This document shows positions 1 through 9,553 of a stretch of 64,000 nucleotides of DNA, piece after piece (position 1 is the first letter of the stretch; each line of letters opens with the position of its first letter). Made by a program: the position numbers and the translations under genes. The stretch comes from Rhizobacter sp. SG703. GTDB taxonomy: Bacteria > Pseudomonadota > Gammaproteobacteria > Burkholderiales > Burkholderiaceae_C. Under the pieces are notes generated by a model. The model was not told the DNA's origin and searched no databases. It was given only the letters and a program-made list of their open reading frames with translations. Location of the stretch: positions 434,001 to 498,000 of the forward strand of contig NZ_JAAZQK010000004.1 of the NCBI RefSeq assembly GCF_012275445.1, in the 5' to 3' direction.

Positions 1-121
1 ATCGGATTTCCACGTCGCGACGCCGGTCGTCCCGGCCGGCAGCGAGAGCAGCCTGCAGGTGCTGCTGGCCACCGAAGGGCGCCGCGTCAGCGGCTACACC
101 GTCGAGATCTTCTACCCCTGA
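1..121 (+). CDS. C-terminal end of an unidentified protein (possibly DUF3426 family)
   Basis: An open frame enters from the left edge and stops with TGA at 119-121, giving about 39 residues that end in GYTVEIFYP. Codon use matches the neighbouring genes, so this looks like the end of a real gene. Betaproteobacterial zinc-ribbon DUF3426 proteins often end in a similar aromatic FYP tail and often lie upstream of a PfkB kinase, so that family is a guess from memory. Nothing diagnostic, such as a zinc ribbon, is visible in the fragment. Confidence 0.5.
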   Translation, partial: SDFHVATPVVPAGSESSLQVLLATEGRRVSGYTVEIFYP

Positions 122-172
122 ACCCGAGGGCGCGCCTGGTCGGCACGGTCGCCTCTCTCCCCTGGAGCTTTC

Positions 173-1078
173 ATGTCAGCCCTCATCTGCGGATCCCTGG
201 CCTTCGACACGATCACGATGTTTCCCGGCCGCTTCGCGCAGCAGATCCTGCCGGAGCAGGTGCACATCCTGAACGTGTCGTTCCTGGTGCCGACCTTGCG
301 CCGCGAGTTCGGCGGCTGCGCCGGCAACATCGCCTACACGCTCGCGAAGCTCGGCGGCGAGCCGCTGGTGATGGCCACGGTCGGCGCCGACGACGAGGAG
401 TACCGCGCGCGCATCGCGTCGTGGGGCGCGAGCACGGAGTTCGTGCGCAACGTGCCTGACAGCTACACCGCGCAAGCCATCATCATCACCGACACCGACA
501 ACAACCAGATCACCGCGTTCCACCCCGGCGCGATGCAGGCGGCGCACACGATCACCGTGCCGACCGACCGTGGCGTGCGCATCGCGATCGTCGCGCCCGA
601 CGGCCGCGACGCGATGCTGCAGCACGCGCAGCAACTGGCCGATGCGCAGATCCCGTTCATCTTCGATCCGGGCCAGGGCCTGCCGATGTTCGATGGCGCA
701 GAGCTGAGCCGCTTCATCGCGCAGGCGAGCTGGGTCACCGTCAACGACTACGAGGCGCGGATGCTGTCCGAGCGCACCGGCCTGAGCATCGAGGCGATGT
801 CGCGCTCGCACCTCCAGGGCGTCGTCGTGACGCTGGGGGCCGAGGGTTGCGAGCTGTGGCAGCAAGGCGTGTGCACGCGGGTGCCAGGCGTGCCGGCGAG
901 CGAGGTGCTCGACCCGACCGGCTGCGGCGATGCCTTCCGCGCTGCGCTGCTGTACGGCCTGGAGCGCGGCTGGACGCTCGAGCGCTGTGTCGCGCTCGGC
1001 AACCGGGTCGGCGCGCTGAAGATCGCCAGCCGCGGCGGCCAGAACCATGTGATCGATCGCACGGCACTCGGCGTGTGA
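173..1078 (+). CDS. PfkB-family carbohydrate (ribokinase/adenosine kinase-like) kinase
   Basis: A 301-residue protein of the ribokinase/PfkB superfamily, which phosphorylates sugars or nucleosides with ATP. The N-terminus has the superfamily beta strand followed by the glycine-rich FGGCAGNIAY motif (PfkB signature 1 region). Near residue 247 the signature-2 motif DPTGCGDAF carries the anion hole and the catalytic Asp253. Length is normal. The ATG at 173 follows a CTGGAG-like ribosome site. The substrate cannot be read from sequence: adenosine, ribose or fructose are all possible, and such genes in Burkholderiales are usually labelled only as carbohydrate kinase. It lies 51 nt after the upstream partial gene and may share its transcript. 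Confidence 0.9.
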   Translation: MSALICGSLAFDTITMFPGRFAQQILPEQVHILNVSFLVPTLRREFGGCAGNIAYTLAKLGGEPLVMATVGADDEEYRARIASWGASTEFVRNVPDSYTAQAIIITDTDNNQITAFHPGAMQAAHTITVPTDRGVRIAIVAPDGRDAMLQHAQQLADAQIPFIFDPGQGLPMFDGAELSRFIAQASWVTVNDYEARMLSERTGLSIEAMSRSHLQGVVVTLGAEGCELWQQGVCTRVPGVPASEVLDPTGCGDAFRAALLYGLERGWTLERCVALGNRVGALKIASRGGQNHVIDRTALGV

Positions 1079-1213
1079 CGCGGAAGTTCCCGGAGTGAGG
1101 GGGTGACCCATCGCGGTTTCCGGGATATCTTCACGCCCTGCGTCAGACAAATGTTGATACCTTCGTTGGGTTGATCGGCTCCTCGTCCTGAGAGAGCCGG
1201 CAAAGGGAACACG

Positions 1214-1561
1214 ATGCAGGCTTTCCAGTCACTCATATTGGCCTTCACGACACTCGCGTTGTGCGCGGTGACGTGGGGCGTCTGCCATTGGTGGTATGGC
1301 CGCCAGCTGAAGGTCTTGCAGCAGCGGGTCGACAAGATGGAGAAGGCGCGGCACGTGGCCGGCCTGCACGCGCAGCAGGCCCGCAAGCAGATCGAGCAGT
1401 TGCACAAGCAGATGGCCGTGCTGCAGCAGAAGCGCAGCGACCTGCAGGCGGTGATGCAGTCGCAGCTCGACGTCGACCTGCCGATGGCCACCGGCCGTTC
1501 GGCCGGCGACGGCGCGCCTGCGCTGCCCCCGAACGGTTTCGCAGATACGCAGCCGATGTAA
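1214..1561 (+). CDS. Small membrane-anchored coiled-coil protein, unknown function
   Basis: A 115-residue protein of no recognised family. Residues about 5-27 form one hydrophobic segment that could be a membrane anchor. Residues about 36-90 are rich in Gln, Lys, Leu and Glu with heptad-like spacing (LQQRVDKMEKA, QIEQLHKQMAVLQQKRSDLQ), indicating a coiled coil. The tail is Pro/Gly-rich. The ATG at 1214 follows AAAGGGAA. Codon use fits the chromosome. The gene ends before a bidirectional terminator and faces the histone-like gene. The topology suggests an envelope or nucleoid-associated scaffold, but no function is claimed. Confidence 0.75.
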   Translation: MQAFQSLILAFTTLALCAVTWGVCHWWYGRQLKVLQQRVDKMEKARHVAGLHAQQARKQIEQLHKQMAVLQQKRSDLQAVMQSQLDVDLPMATGRSAGDGAPALPPNGFADTQPM

Positions 1562-1670
1562 TTCAGCGGCGGTCGAGACGGAGCCGGGCCGAGCGCCGGG
1601 TCGCCCCAAGCCGGCCCGGATCCCCTCGGGGGATCGCCGAAGTACCCTTCGACGAGGGGCCGTCATTCAC

Positions 1671-1698
1671 GAAAAAAACCCGGCCGAGGCCGGGTTTT
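1671..1698. terminator. Bidirectional intrinsic terminator
   Basis: A GC-rich stem AACCCGGCC/GGCCGGGTT with a very short loop is flanked by seven A residues on the left and four T residues on the right. It therefore reads as an intrinsic terminator on both strands. It sits between the convergent small coiled-coil gene and the histone-like gene. Confidence 0.85.
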
Positions 1699-1717
1699 GT
1701 CTGAATGCCTTCCGGCC

Positions 1718-2248
1718 TCAGGGCTTGTTGCCCGTCGGGAAAGGCCACGCAGCCGCGGGGCTGAGTGCGGTCTTGGCTGCAGGAGCAGCCGCAGGCTTCG
1801 CAGCAGCAGGCGCAGCAGGCGCCGCGGGTGCCGCCTTCTTGGCCGCAGGCTTCTTCGCAGCCTTCTTGGCTGCGGGCTTCGCAGCAGGCTTCGCAGCCTT
1901 CTTCGCAGGCGCAGCCTTCTTCGCAGGCGCCTTCTTCGCAGCGGCCTTCTTGGCAGGCGCCTTCTTGGCAGCAGCCTTCTTCGCCGGGGCCTTCTTGGCA
2001 GCGGCCTTCTTCGCCGGAGCCTTCTTCGCCGCGACCTTCTTCGCTGCAACCTTCTTCGCCGGCGCCTTCTTGGCTGCCGCCTTCTTCGCCGGCGCCTTCT
2101 TGGCGACGACCTTCTTGGCAGCGACCTTCTTGGCCGGAGCCTTCTTCGCTGCGGCCTTCTTCGCCGGGGCCTTCTTCGCCGCGACCTTCTTGGCCGGAGC
2201 CTTCTTCGCTGCCGCCTTCTTGGCCGGAGCCTTCTTTGCAGTTGCCAT
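1718..2248 (-). CDS. Histone H1-like Ala/Lys/Pro-rich DNA-binding protein
   Basis: A 176-residue, strongly basic, low-complexity protein. From residue 3 to about 130 it is almost entirely a degenerate repeat of the type [14 protein letters not shown], resembling the C-terminal tail of eukaryotic histone H1 and bacterial proteins of the Hc1/AlgP/BpH1 type. The last 45 residues are Ala/Pro-rich without lysine repeats. Such proteins bind DNA without sequence specificity and act in nucleoid compaction. The ATG at 2248 is preceded by AAGGAG. It lies downstream of nrdB on the same strand but 227 nt away, so it probably has its own promoter. Repeat number may vary between strains. Confidence 0.9.
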   Translation of the reverse strand: MATAKKAPAKKAAAKKAPAKKVAAKKAPAKKAAAKKAPAKKVAAKKVVAKKAPAKKAAAKKAPAKKVAAKKVAAKKAPAKKAAAKKAPAKKAAAKKAPAKKAAAKKAPAKKAAPAKKAAKPAAKPAAKKAAKKPAAKKAAPAAPAAPAAAKPAAAPAAKTALSPAAAWPFPTGNKP

Positions 2249-2475
2249 TACATTTCTCCTTGATCAAGTTGAAAGAGCACTGCCCTGCGCCGGCGCCATG
2301 CCGATGCGAGGCAGTTATTCACTGTCCGAAGTCGCCCAGGAGGGACGCCCCGGTACGGTGAATGGGGTTGCAGACCGTTGGCCACCGCTTGCTTGACGGT
2401 GATCTCTTGACGGCCTGCGAATCTTGATCTCGTCCATGACCTGTTGCTGATCTCTTGTATGCAGTCAGCGAAGCG

Positions 2476-3678
2476 TCAGTCCCACGAGAGGGCGCCACCG
2501 GATTGGTACTCGATGACGCGCGTCTCGAAGAAATTGCGCTCCTTTTTCAGGTCGATCATTTCGCTCATCCACGGGAACGGGTTTTCCTCGTTCGGGAAGA
2601 GCTCTTCCAAACCAATCTGCGTCGCACGCCGGTTGGCGATGTAGCGCAGGTAACCCTTGAACATCGATGCATTGAGGCCCAGCACGCCACGCGGCATGGT
2701 GTCCTCGGCATAGCGGTACTCGAGCTCGACGGCCGTCATGAACAAGGCCTTGATCTCGGCCTTGAACTCGGCGGTCCAGAGGTGCGGATTCTCGAGCTTG
2801 ATCTGGTTGATCAGGTCGATGCCGAAATTGCAGTGCATCGACTCGTCGCGCAGGATGTATTGGTACTGCTCGGCAGCGCCGGTCATCTTGTTCTGCCGGC
2901 CAAGCGCGAGGATCTGCGTGAAGCCGACGTAGAAGAACATGCCTTCCATCAGGCACGCGAACACGATCAGCGACTTCAGCAGCGTCTGGTCGTTCTCGGG
3001 CGTTCCGGTGTTGAAGGCCGGGTCCATGATCGCGTTGATGAACGGGATCAGGAACTCGTCCTTGTCGCGGATCGACTTCACCTCGTTGTAGGCGTTGAAG
3101 ATCTCGCTCTCGTCGAGCCCGAGCGACTCGACGATGTACTGATACGCGTGCGTGTGGATCGCTTCCTCGAAGGCCTGGCGCAGCAGGAACTGCCGGCATT
3201 CGGGCGCCGTGATGTGGCGGTAGGTGCCCAGCACGATGTTGTTGGCGGCCAGCGAATCGGCAGTGACGAAGAAGCCGAGGTTGCGCTTGATGATGCGGCG
3301 CTCGTCTTCGCTCAGGCCGTTCGGGTCCTTCCAGGTCGCGATGTCGCGCGACATGTTCACTTCCTGCGGCATCCAGTGGTTCGCGCAGGTCGCGAGGTAC
3401 TTCTCCCACGCCCACTTGTACTTGAACGGCACCAGCTGGTTGACGTCGGTGCGACCGTTGATGATGCGCTTGTCGGCAGCCTTCACGCGTTGCGTGGCGG
3501 CGGGACTGGCAGCGGCTTGCGTGCTGGAGGCGGTGGGGATCAAGGGAGAGGCAGGTGCTGCGACGGCAGCATCGAAGTCCGGAGACGGAGCGACCGCACG
3601 CGCTTGAGAGGGCAGGCTCTGCGCGGGACTCGCTTTGTGAGAGATCGAGGGTTTAAGGTCTTCTTCCCAAACCAACAT
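2476..3678 (-). CDS. nrdB: Class Ia ribonucleotide reductase, beta subunit
   Basis: A 400-residue radical-generating subunit of aerobic ribonucleotide reductase. It carries a diiron-tyrosyl radical cofactor and works with NrdA to make deoxyribonucleotides. The segment [11 protein letters not shown] contains the iron ligands Glu and His and the radical Tyr in the E. coli E115-H118-Y122 arrangement. [10 protein letters not shown] supplies the later Glu/His ligands. The first 70 residues form an Ala/Ser-rich extension beginning [10 protein letters not shown], typical of the proteobacterial subgroup. The ATG at 3678 has AGGAAG upstream. A terminator separates it from nrdA and a promoter lies just upstream, so it can be expressed apart from nrdA. 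Confidence 0.96.
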   Translation of the reverse strand: MLVWEEDLKPSISHKASPAQSLPSQARAVAPSPDFDAAVAAPASPLIPTASSTQAAASPAATQRVKAADKRIINGRTDVNQLVPFKYKWAWEKYLATCANHWMPQEVNMSRDIATWKDPNGLSEDERRIIKRNLGFFVTADSLAANNIVLGTYRHITAPECRQFLLRQAFEEAIHTHAYQYIVESLGLDESEIFNAYNEVKSIRDKDEFLIPFINAIMDPAFNTGTPENDQTLLKSLIVFACLMEGMFFYVGFTQILALGRQNKMTGAAEQYQYILRDESMHCNFGIDLINQIKLENPHLWTAEFKAEIKALFMTAVELEYRYAEDTMPRGVLGLNASMFKGYLRYIANRRATQIGLEELFPNEENPFPWMSEMIDLKKERNFFETRVIEYQSGGALSWD

Positions 3679-3701
3679 GGTGGACTTCCTTGACGCGTTG
3701 A

Positions 3702-3730
3702 ATTATGAGAGTGTTGTGTTGAAACACCAA
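3702..3730 (-). promoter_or_regulatory. Candidate sigma70 promoter of nrdB
   Basis: On the minus strand, TTGGTG at 3730-3725 and CATAAT at 3707-3702 are separated by exactly 17 bp. They lie 24 nt upstream of the nrdB ATG and downstream of the nrdA terminator. No clear NrdR box was found here. Confidence 0.5.
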
Positions 3731-3775
3731 GCACTTATTGACATCGCGAGCACTTCGCTGTTGCTGTGTTGCATC

Positions 3776-3807
3776 GAAAAAAACGCGTGCTCATCGGAGC
3801 ACGCGTT
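3776..3807 (-). terminator. Intrinsic terminator after nrdA
   Basis: A perfect 11-bp stem AACGCGTGCTC/GAGCACGCGTT with loop ATCG is followed on the minus strand by a run of seven T. It lies 15 nt after the nrdA stop codon and should end nrdA transcription before nrdB. Confidence 0.9.
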
Positions 3808-3821
3808 CGATGCTCAACGCA

Positions 3822-6761
3822 TCACTGGCAGGCTTCGCAGGTCGGGTCGTCGATCGCGCAGAACTTGATGTCGGTCGCAGGCTCTTGCGATGCCGAGATC
3901 ACCGGCGCGACAGCCGCGGCGACCACGGCAGCAGCCACCGGCGCCGCCATCACCGACGAGCCGCCATCACCGCTCGACACCGAGTTCATCTGCCCCGCCT
4001 TCACGGTCGACTTCTCGGCGTGCGTGGCACCGACGGTGCGCAGGTAGTAGGTCGTCTTCAGGCCGCGCGTCCATGCGAGCTTGTAGGTCTCGTCGAGCTT
4101 CTTGCCCGACGCGCCGGCCATGTAGATGTTCAGCGACTGCGCCTGGTCGATCCACTTCTGGCGGCGCGCGGCGGCCTCGACCAGCCACTGCGTCTCGACC
4201 TCGAAGGCCGTCGCGTACAGCGCCTTCAGGTCGGCCGGCACGCGGTCGATGCGGCGCAGCGAGCCGTCGAAGTGCTTCAGGTCCATCACCATCACGTCGT
4301 CCCACAGGCCGAGCTTCTTCAGGTCGCGCACCAGGTACTCGTTGACGATCGTGAACTCGCCCGACAGGTTGGACTTCACCGACAGGTTGCCGAACGACGG
4401 TTCGATCGACGCGCTGACGCCGATGATGTTCGAGATGGTCGCGGTCGGCGCGATCGCCACGCAGTTGGAGTTGCGCATGCCGTGCTCGGCGATGCGGCCG
4501 CGCAGCGCCGACCAGTCGAGCGTCGAGCTGCGGTCGACATCGACGTACCCGCCGCGGGCTTCGGCCAGCAGGTCGAGCGAGTCGATCGGCAGGATCCCCT
4601 TGTCCCACAGCGAGCCGCGGTAGCTGGAATAGCGGCCGCGCTCGGCGGCGAGCTCGGTCGAGGCCCAGTAGGCGTAGTAGCAGACGGCTTCCATCGAGCG
4701 GTCGGCAAACGACACCGCGTCGTCGGACGCATACGGCGTGCGCAGTTCGTACAGCGCATCCTGGAAGCCCATGATCCCCAGGCCCACCGGGCGGTGGCGC
4801 AGGTTGGAGTCGCGCGCCTTCTTGACCGCGTAGTAGTTGATGTCGATCACGTTGTCGAGCATGCGCATCGCGGTGGCGACGGTCTTCTTCAGCTTCGCGT
4901 GGTCGATCTGCACCACGCCGTCGACCTGCTTCAGGTGGTGGACCAGGTTCACCGACCCGAGGTTGCAGACGGCGATCTCGGTCTCGCTGGTGTTCAGCGT
5001 GATCTCGGTGCACAGGTTGCTCGAGTGCACGACGCCGACGTGCTGCTGCGGCGAGCGCACGTTGCAGGCGTCCTTGAAAGTGATCCACGGGTGACCGGTC
5101 TCGAACAGCATCGAGAGCATGCGGCGCCACAGGTCCTTGGCCGGGATCTTCTTGAACAGCTTGATCTCGCCGCGCGCGGCCTTGTCTTCGTAGCGCGTGT
5201 AGGCTTCCTCGAAGGCCTTGCCGAACTTGTCGTGCAGGTCGGGACAGGTCGACGGCGAGAACAGCGTCCAGTCGGCGCCTTCCATCACGCGGCGCATGAA
5301 CAGGTCCGGAATCCAGTTCGCGGTGTTCATGTCGTGCGTGCGGCGGCGGTCGTCGCCGGTGTTCTTGCGCAGTTCCAGGAACTCCTCGATGTCCAGGTGC
5401 CAGGTCTCGAGGTAGGCGCAGACGGCGCCCTTGCGCTTGCCGCCCTGGTTCACCGCGACCGCGGTGTCGTTGACGACCTTCAGGAAGGGCACGACCCCCT
5501 GGCTCTTGCCGTTGGTGCCCTTGATGTGCGAGCCGAGCGCGCGCACGTTGGTCCAGTCGTTGCCCAGGCCGCCGGCGAACTTCGACAGCAGCGCGTTCTC
5601 CTTCAGCGCCTCGTAGATGCCGTCGAGGTCGTCGGCGACGGTCGTCAGGTAGCAGCTCGACAGCTGCGAGCGCTGCGTGCCGGCATTGAACAGCGTCGGC
5701 GTCGAGCTCATGAAGTCGAAGCTGGACAGCACTTCGTAGAACTCGATCGCACGCGCCTCGCGGTCGATCTCGTTGAGCGCCAGGCCCATCGCGACGCGCA
5801 TGTAGAACGCCTGCGGCATCTCGATGCGCACGTCGTTGATGTGCAGGAAGTAGCGGTCGTACAGCGTCTGCAGGCCGAGGTAGTCGAACTGCAGGTCGCG
5901 TTCGGCCTTCAGCGCCGCGCCCAGGCGCGGCAGGTCGTACTGCAGCAGCTTCTCGTCCAGCCGCTCCGCTTGCACGCCCTTCTTGATGAAGCCCGGGAAG
6001 TAGTCGGCGTAGCGCGCCGGCATCTCGCCCTGCAGCACTTCCTCGCCGAGGATTTCCTTGCGGATCGTGTGCAGCAGCAGCCGCGCGGTGGCGCGGGTGT
6101 AGCCGGGGTCCTTCTCGATCAGCGTGCGCGCGGCCAGGATCGCGGCCTTGTGCACTTCGTCGATCGGCACGCCGTCATAGAGGTTGCGGCGCGTCTCGGC
6201 CAGGATCGGGTCGGGCTTCACGTCGGCGCCCAGGTCGGCGCAGGCCGATTCGATCAGCACCTGCAGGCGGGCGAAGTCGAGCGGCACGCGCTGGCCGCGG
6301 TCGATCACGGTCAGCACCGGCTCGGCGGCGGCCTCGGCCACCGGGCCCTGCTTCGAGCGCTCCTGCGAACGGCGCTCGCGGTACAGCACGTAGGCACGCG
6401 CCACTTCGTGGTGGCCGCCGCGCATCAGGCCGAGCTCGACATGGTCCTGCACGTCTTCGATGTGGAAGGTGCCGCCGCCCGGGCGCGAGCGCAGCAGCGC
6501 ACGCATGACCGATTCGGTCAGGCCGTCGACGGTCTCGCGCACGCTGGCCGAGGCCGCGCCCTGCGTGCCGTGCACGGCCAGGAAGGCCTTCATCAGCGCG
6601 ACGGCGATCTTGTTGGGTTCGAAGGACACGACCGCGCCGTTGCGGCGGATGATCTGGTAGCCCTGGTAGGCCGACGCGGAAGCCGCCGGGCCGGTGCCGC
6701 TGCGCGGCGTGCTGGTGGACGTGGAGGCGGCGCTGGGAGTGACGTTGCTGACTGCTTGCAT
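3822..6761 (-). CDS. nrdA: Class Ia ribonucleotide reductase, alpha (catalytic) subunit
   Basis: A 979-residue large subunit that reduces ribonucleoside diphosphates. Residues about 30-125 form an N-terminal ATP-cone (YQIIRRNGAVVSFEPNKIAV), the allosteric activity site. The catalytic barrel has the Cys of SSCYLTTV, the NLCTE loop with the thiyl-radical Cys and its Asn/Glu partners, and the Cys of AVCNLGSVNL. The C-terminus ends in CAIDDPTCEACQ, the shuttle cysteines reduced by thioredoxin or glutaredoxin. The frame is open upstream to 7079, but the ATG at 6761 is chosen because AGAAGGGG precedes it and homology starts there. An Ala/Val-rich linker of about 25 residues precedes the cysteine tail. 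Confidence 0.96.
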   Translation of the reverse strand: MQAVSNVTPSAASTSTSTPRSGTGPAASASAYQGYQIIRRNGAVVSFEPNKIAVALMKAFLAVHGTQGAASASVRETVDGLTESVMRALLRSRPGGGTFHIEDVQDHVELGLMRGGHHEVARAYVLYRERRSQERSKQGPVAEAAAEPVLTVIDRGQRVPLDFARLQVLIESACADLGADVKPDPILAETRRNLYDGVPIDEVHKAAILAARTLIEKDPGYTRATARLLLHTIRKEILGEEVLQGEMPARYADYFPGFIKKGVQAERLDEKLLQYDLPRLGAALKAERDLQFDYLGLQTLYDRYFLHINDVRIEMPQAFYMRVAMGLALNEIDREARAIEFYEVLSSFDFMSSTPTLFNAGTQRSQLSSCYLTTVADDLDGIYEALKENALLSKFAGGLGNDWTNVRALGSHIKGTNGKSQGVVPFLKVVNDTAVAVNQGGKRKGAVCAYLETWHLDIEEFLELRKNTGDDRRRTHDMNTANWIPDLFMRRVMEGADWTLFSPSTCPDLHDKFGKAFEEAYTRYEDKAARGEIKLFKKIPAKDLWRRMLSMLFETGHPWITFKDACNVRSPQQHVGVVHSSNLCTEITLNTSETEIAVCNLGSVNLVHHLKQVDGVVQIDHAKLKKTVATAMRMLDNVIDINYYAVKKARDSNLRHRPVGLGIMGFQDALYELRTPYASDDAVSFADRSMEAVCYYAYWASTELAAERGRYSSYRGSLWDKGILPIDSLDLLAEARGGYVDVDRSSTLDWSALRGRIAEHGMRNSNCVAIAPTATISNIIGVSASIEPSFGNLSVKSNLSGEFTIVNEYLVRDLKKLGLWDDVMVMDLKHFDGSLRRIDRVPADLKALYATAFEVETQWLVEAAARRQKWIDQAQSLNIYMAGASGKKLDETYKLAWTRGLKTTYYLRTVGATHAEKSTVKAGQMNSVSSGDGGSSVMAAPVAAAVVAAAVAPVISASQEPATDIKFCAIDDPTCEACQ

Positions 6762-7094
6762 GGATACCCCTTCTTGTGGTCTGTCGACGCGGTATGGATT
6801 CAATGCCCGACGTTCACGCCGACCGCCCCGCAGGCCATGGACTGCGGCGCGCCCCCGGCGCTGAGCCGCCGGTGACGCCTGAGAGGAACGATGAAGAACG
6901 AAGGACGAGCGCGATGGTTGAGGCTGTGGAACGGCTTGCCAACATGCGCGACCCGGATGCCTGATGACGTGGCGCCCTGACGTTGCCGTCGTGACGTGTT
7001 TTCGTCGATGCCGCCTGCTGCGCAGGCCCCTGGATTCCAGATGGCAAGGGCGGGCATGGGTCTGAAGCTGCTGAGACAAGAGGATACCACGAGG

Positions 7095-7141
7095 ACACTA
7101 TATCTGGGGGTCCGCCACCCTTCAAGCACTAGCTGTAGCGT
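7095..7141 (-). promoter_or_regulatory. Tandem NrdR boxes upstream of nrdA
   Basis: Two 16-mers resemble the NrdR consensus acaCwAtATwTwGtgt: ACACTATATCTGGGGG at 7095-7110 and GCACTAGCTGTAGCGT at 7126-7141 (plus-strand reading). Their starts are exactly 31 bp apart, the three-turn spacing known for NrdR pairs. NrdR represses ribonucleotide reductase genes when dATP/ATP is high; its gene is not in this window. Confidence 0.7.
7097..7125 (-). promoter_or_regulatory. Candidate nrdA sigma70 promoter inside the NrdR boxes
   Basis: On the minus strand, TTGAAG (7125-7120) and TATAGT (7102-7097) are separated by 17 bp. The -10 lies inside the first NrdR box and the -35 directly abuts the second, the geometry expected for repression by NrdR. 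Transcription would start near 7090, giving a leader of about 330 nt. Confidence 0.6.
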
Positions 7142-7338
7142 CCTGCCAAACAAGGGGGTGCTCCGCCGCGGCGCTGCCGCGCATCGTGAAAGTGCATCGC
7201 GCGGCCTCGGCGCCCACCAGCGCTGCGCCTGTATCGGCGCATCCGCCAGCAGCCTTGCGCTCCGCGCGATTTGCGTCCGAGACGCCGATGAGAACTGGCT
7301 TGTCGCGATGCACGAACGCGTGCATCGGCGTGCAGGAC

Positions 7339-7954
7339 TCAGCGCGGCGCGCGCAGTCCCTCGGGAAAATACCGACGGTGCCAGCGCAGCGCGCCGGTCA
7401 CGCGCGGCCAGTCGAAGCCCGGACCCGGGTCGATCTTGCGGCCGGGCGCGACATGTTCGTGTCCGGCCACGCCCTGCAGCGGATAGCGCCGCGCGATCGC
7501 ACGCAGCAGCGGCAGCAGCCGCTCGTACTGCGCGTCTTCGAAGCGCTCGCCTTCGAGTCCTTCGAGTTCGACGCCGACCGAGAAGTCGTTGCAGCCCTCG
7601 CGCCCGCGCCAGGCCGAGCGGCCGGCATGCCACGCACGCTGGTCGCAGGAGACAAATTGCAGCAGCTCGCCGTCGCGCCGCACGACGAAGTGCGACGAGA
7701 CCTGCAGCCCGCGGATCTGCTGGAAATAGGGATGCGCGTCCCAGTCGAGCCGGTTCGCGAACAGGCGCTCGATCGCATCGCCGCCGTATTCGCCGGGCGG
7801 CAGGCTGATCGAATGGATCAGCGCCAGCTCGACCGCGCACCCCGGCGGCCGCGGCCCGAAGTTCGGCGATTCGCAGCGGCGGGCCTGCGCGCACCAGCCG
7901 TCGGCGTCGATCGCGAGCGCCGGCAGCTCGTCCTGCGCCGGCGTGCCGGCCGCT

Positions 7955-7980
<26 letters not shown>
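7339..7980 (-). CDS. ampD: 1,6-anhydro-N-acetylmuramyl-L-alanine amidase AmpD
   Basis: A 213-residue zinc amidase that removes the stem peptide from anhydro-muropeptides in cytoplasmic peptidoglycan recycling; loss of AmpD raises AmpC beta-lactamase in many bacteria. The amidase_2 fold is visible: LIHSISLPPG with zinc ligand His56, the substrate motif VSSHFVVRRDG, WHAGRS, and AGHEHVAPGRKIDPG with the second His and the Asp ligand. The ATG at 7980 is chosen because homology begins soon after; it overlaps the end of pilR by 26 nt, indicating translational coupling. No signal peptide is seen, as expected for the cytoplasmic enzyme. Confidence 0.93.

Positions 7981-9549
<1,569 letters not shown>

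Positions 9550-9553
<4 letters not shown>

Larger units (their letters stand above)
6762..7338. other. Gene-free 577-nt region: nrdA leader and promoter
   Basis: No credible gene is present. On the minus strand it holds the nrdA promoter with two NrdR-type boxes (7095-7141) and then about 330 nt of untranslated leader before nrdA. The reading frame through the leader is open but Arg/His/Ser-rich and unlike a protein. Positions 7142-7338 lie behind the 3' end of ampD and show nothing recognisable. Confidence 0.6.

Noticed and set aside
1725-2263. Repeat-rich region that could be taken for a tandem DNA repeat or CRISPR-like array.
   Set aside because: The repeats are in-frame codons of the histone-like gene, irregular in length, with no spacer structure.
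2260-2273. TTGATCAAGTTGAA as a possible FNR box before the histone-like gene.
   Set aside because: The right half matches poorly and it lies within 12 nt of the start codon next to the ribosome site, not at a promoter position.
2274-2475. Possible small gene between nrdB and the histone-like gene, from the minus-strand ATG near 2438.
   Set aside because: The frame is short, lacks a ribosome site and has unusual codon use; it is more likely a leader or promoter region.
3738-6875. A 1045-codon plus-strand open frame opposite nrdA.
   Set aside because: Antisense shadow of nrdA with His/Arg/Val bias and no motifs.
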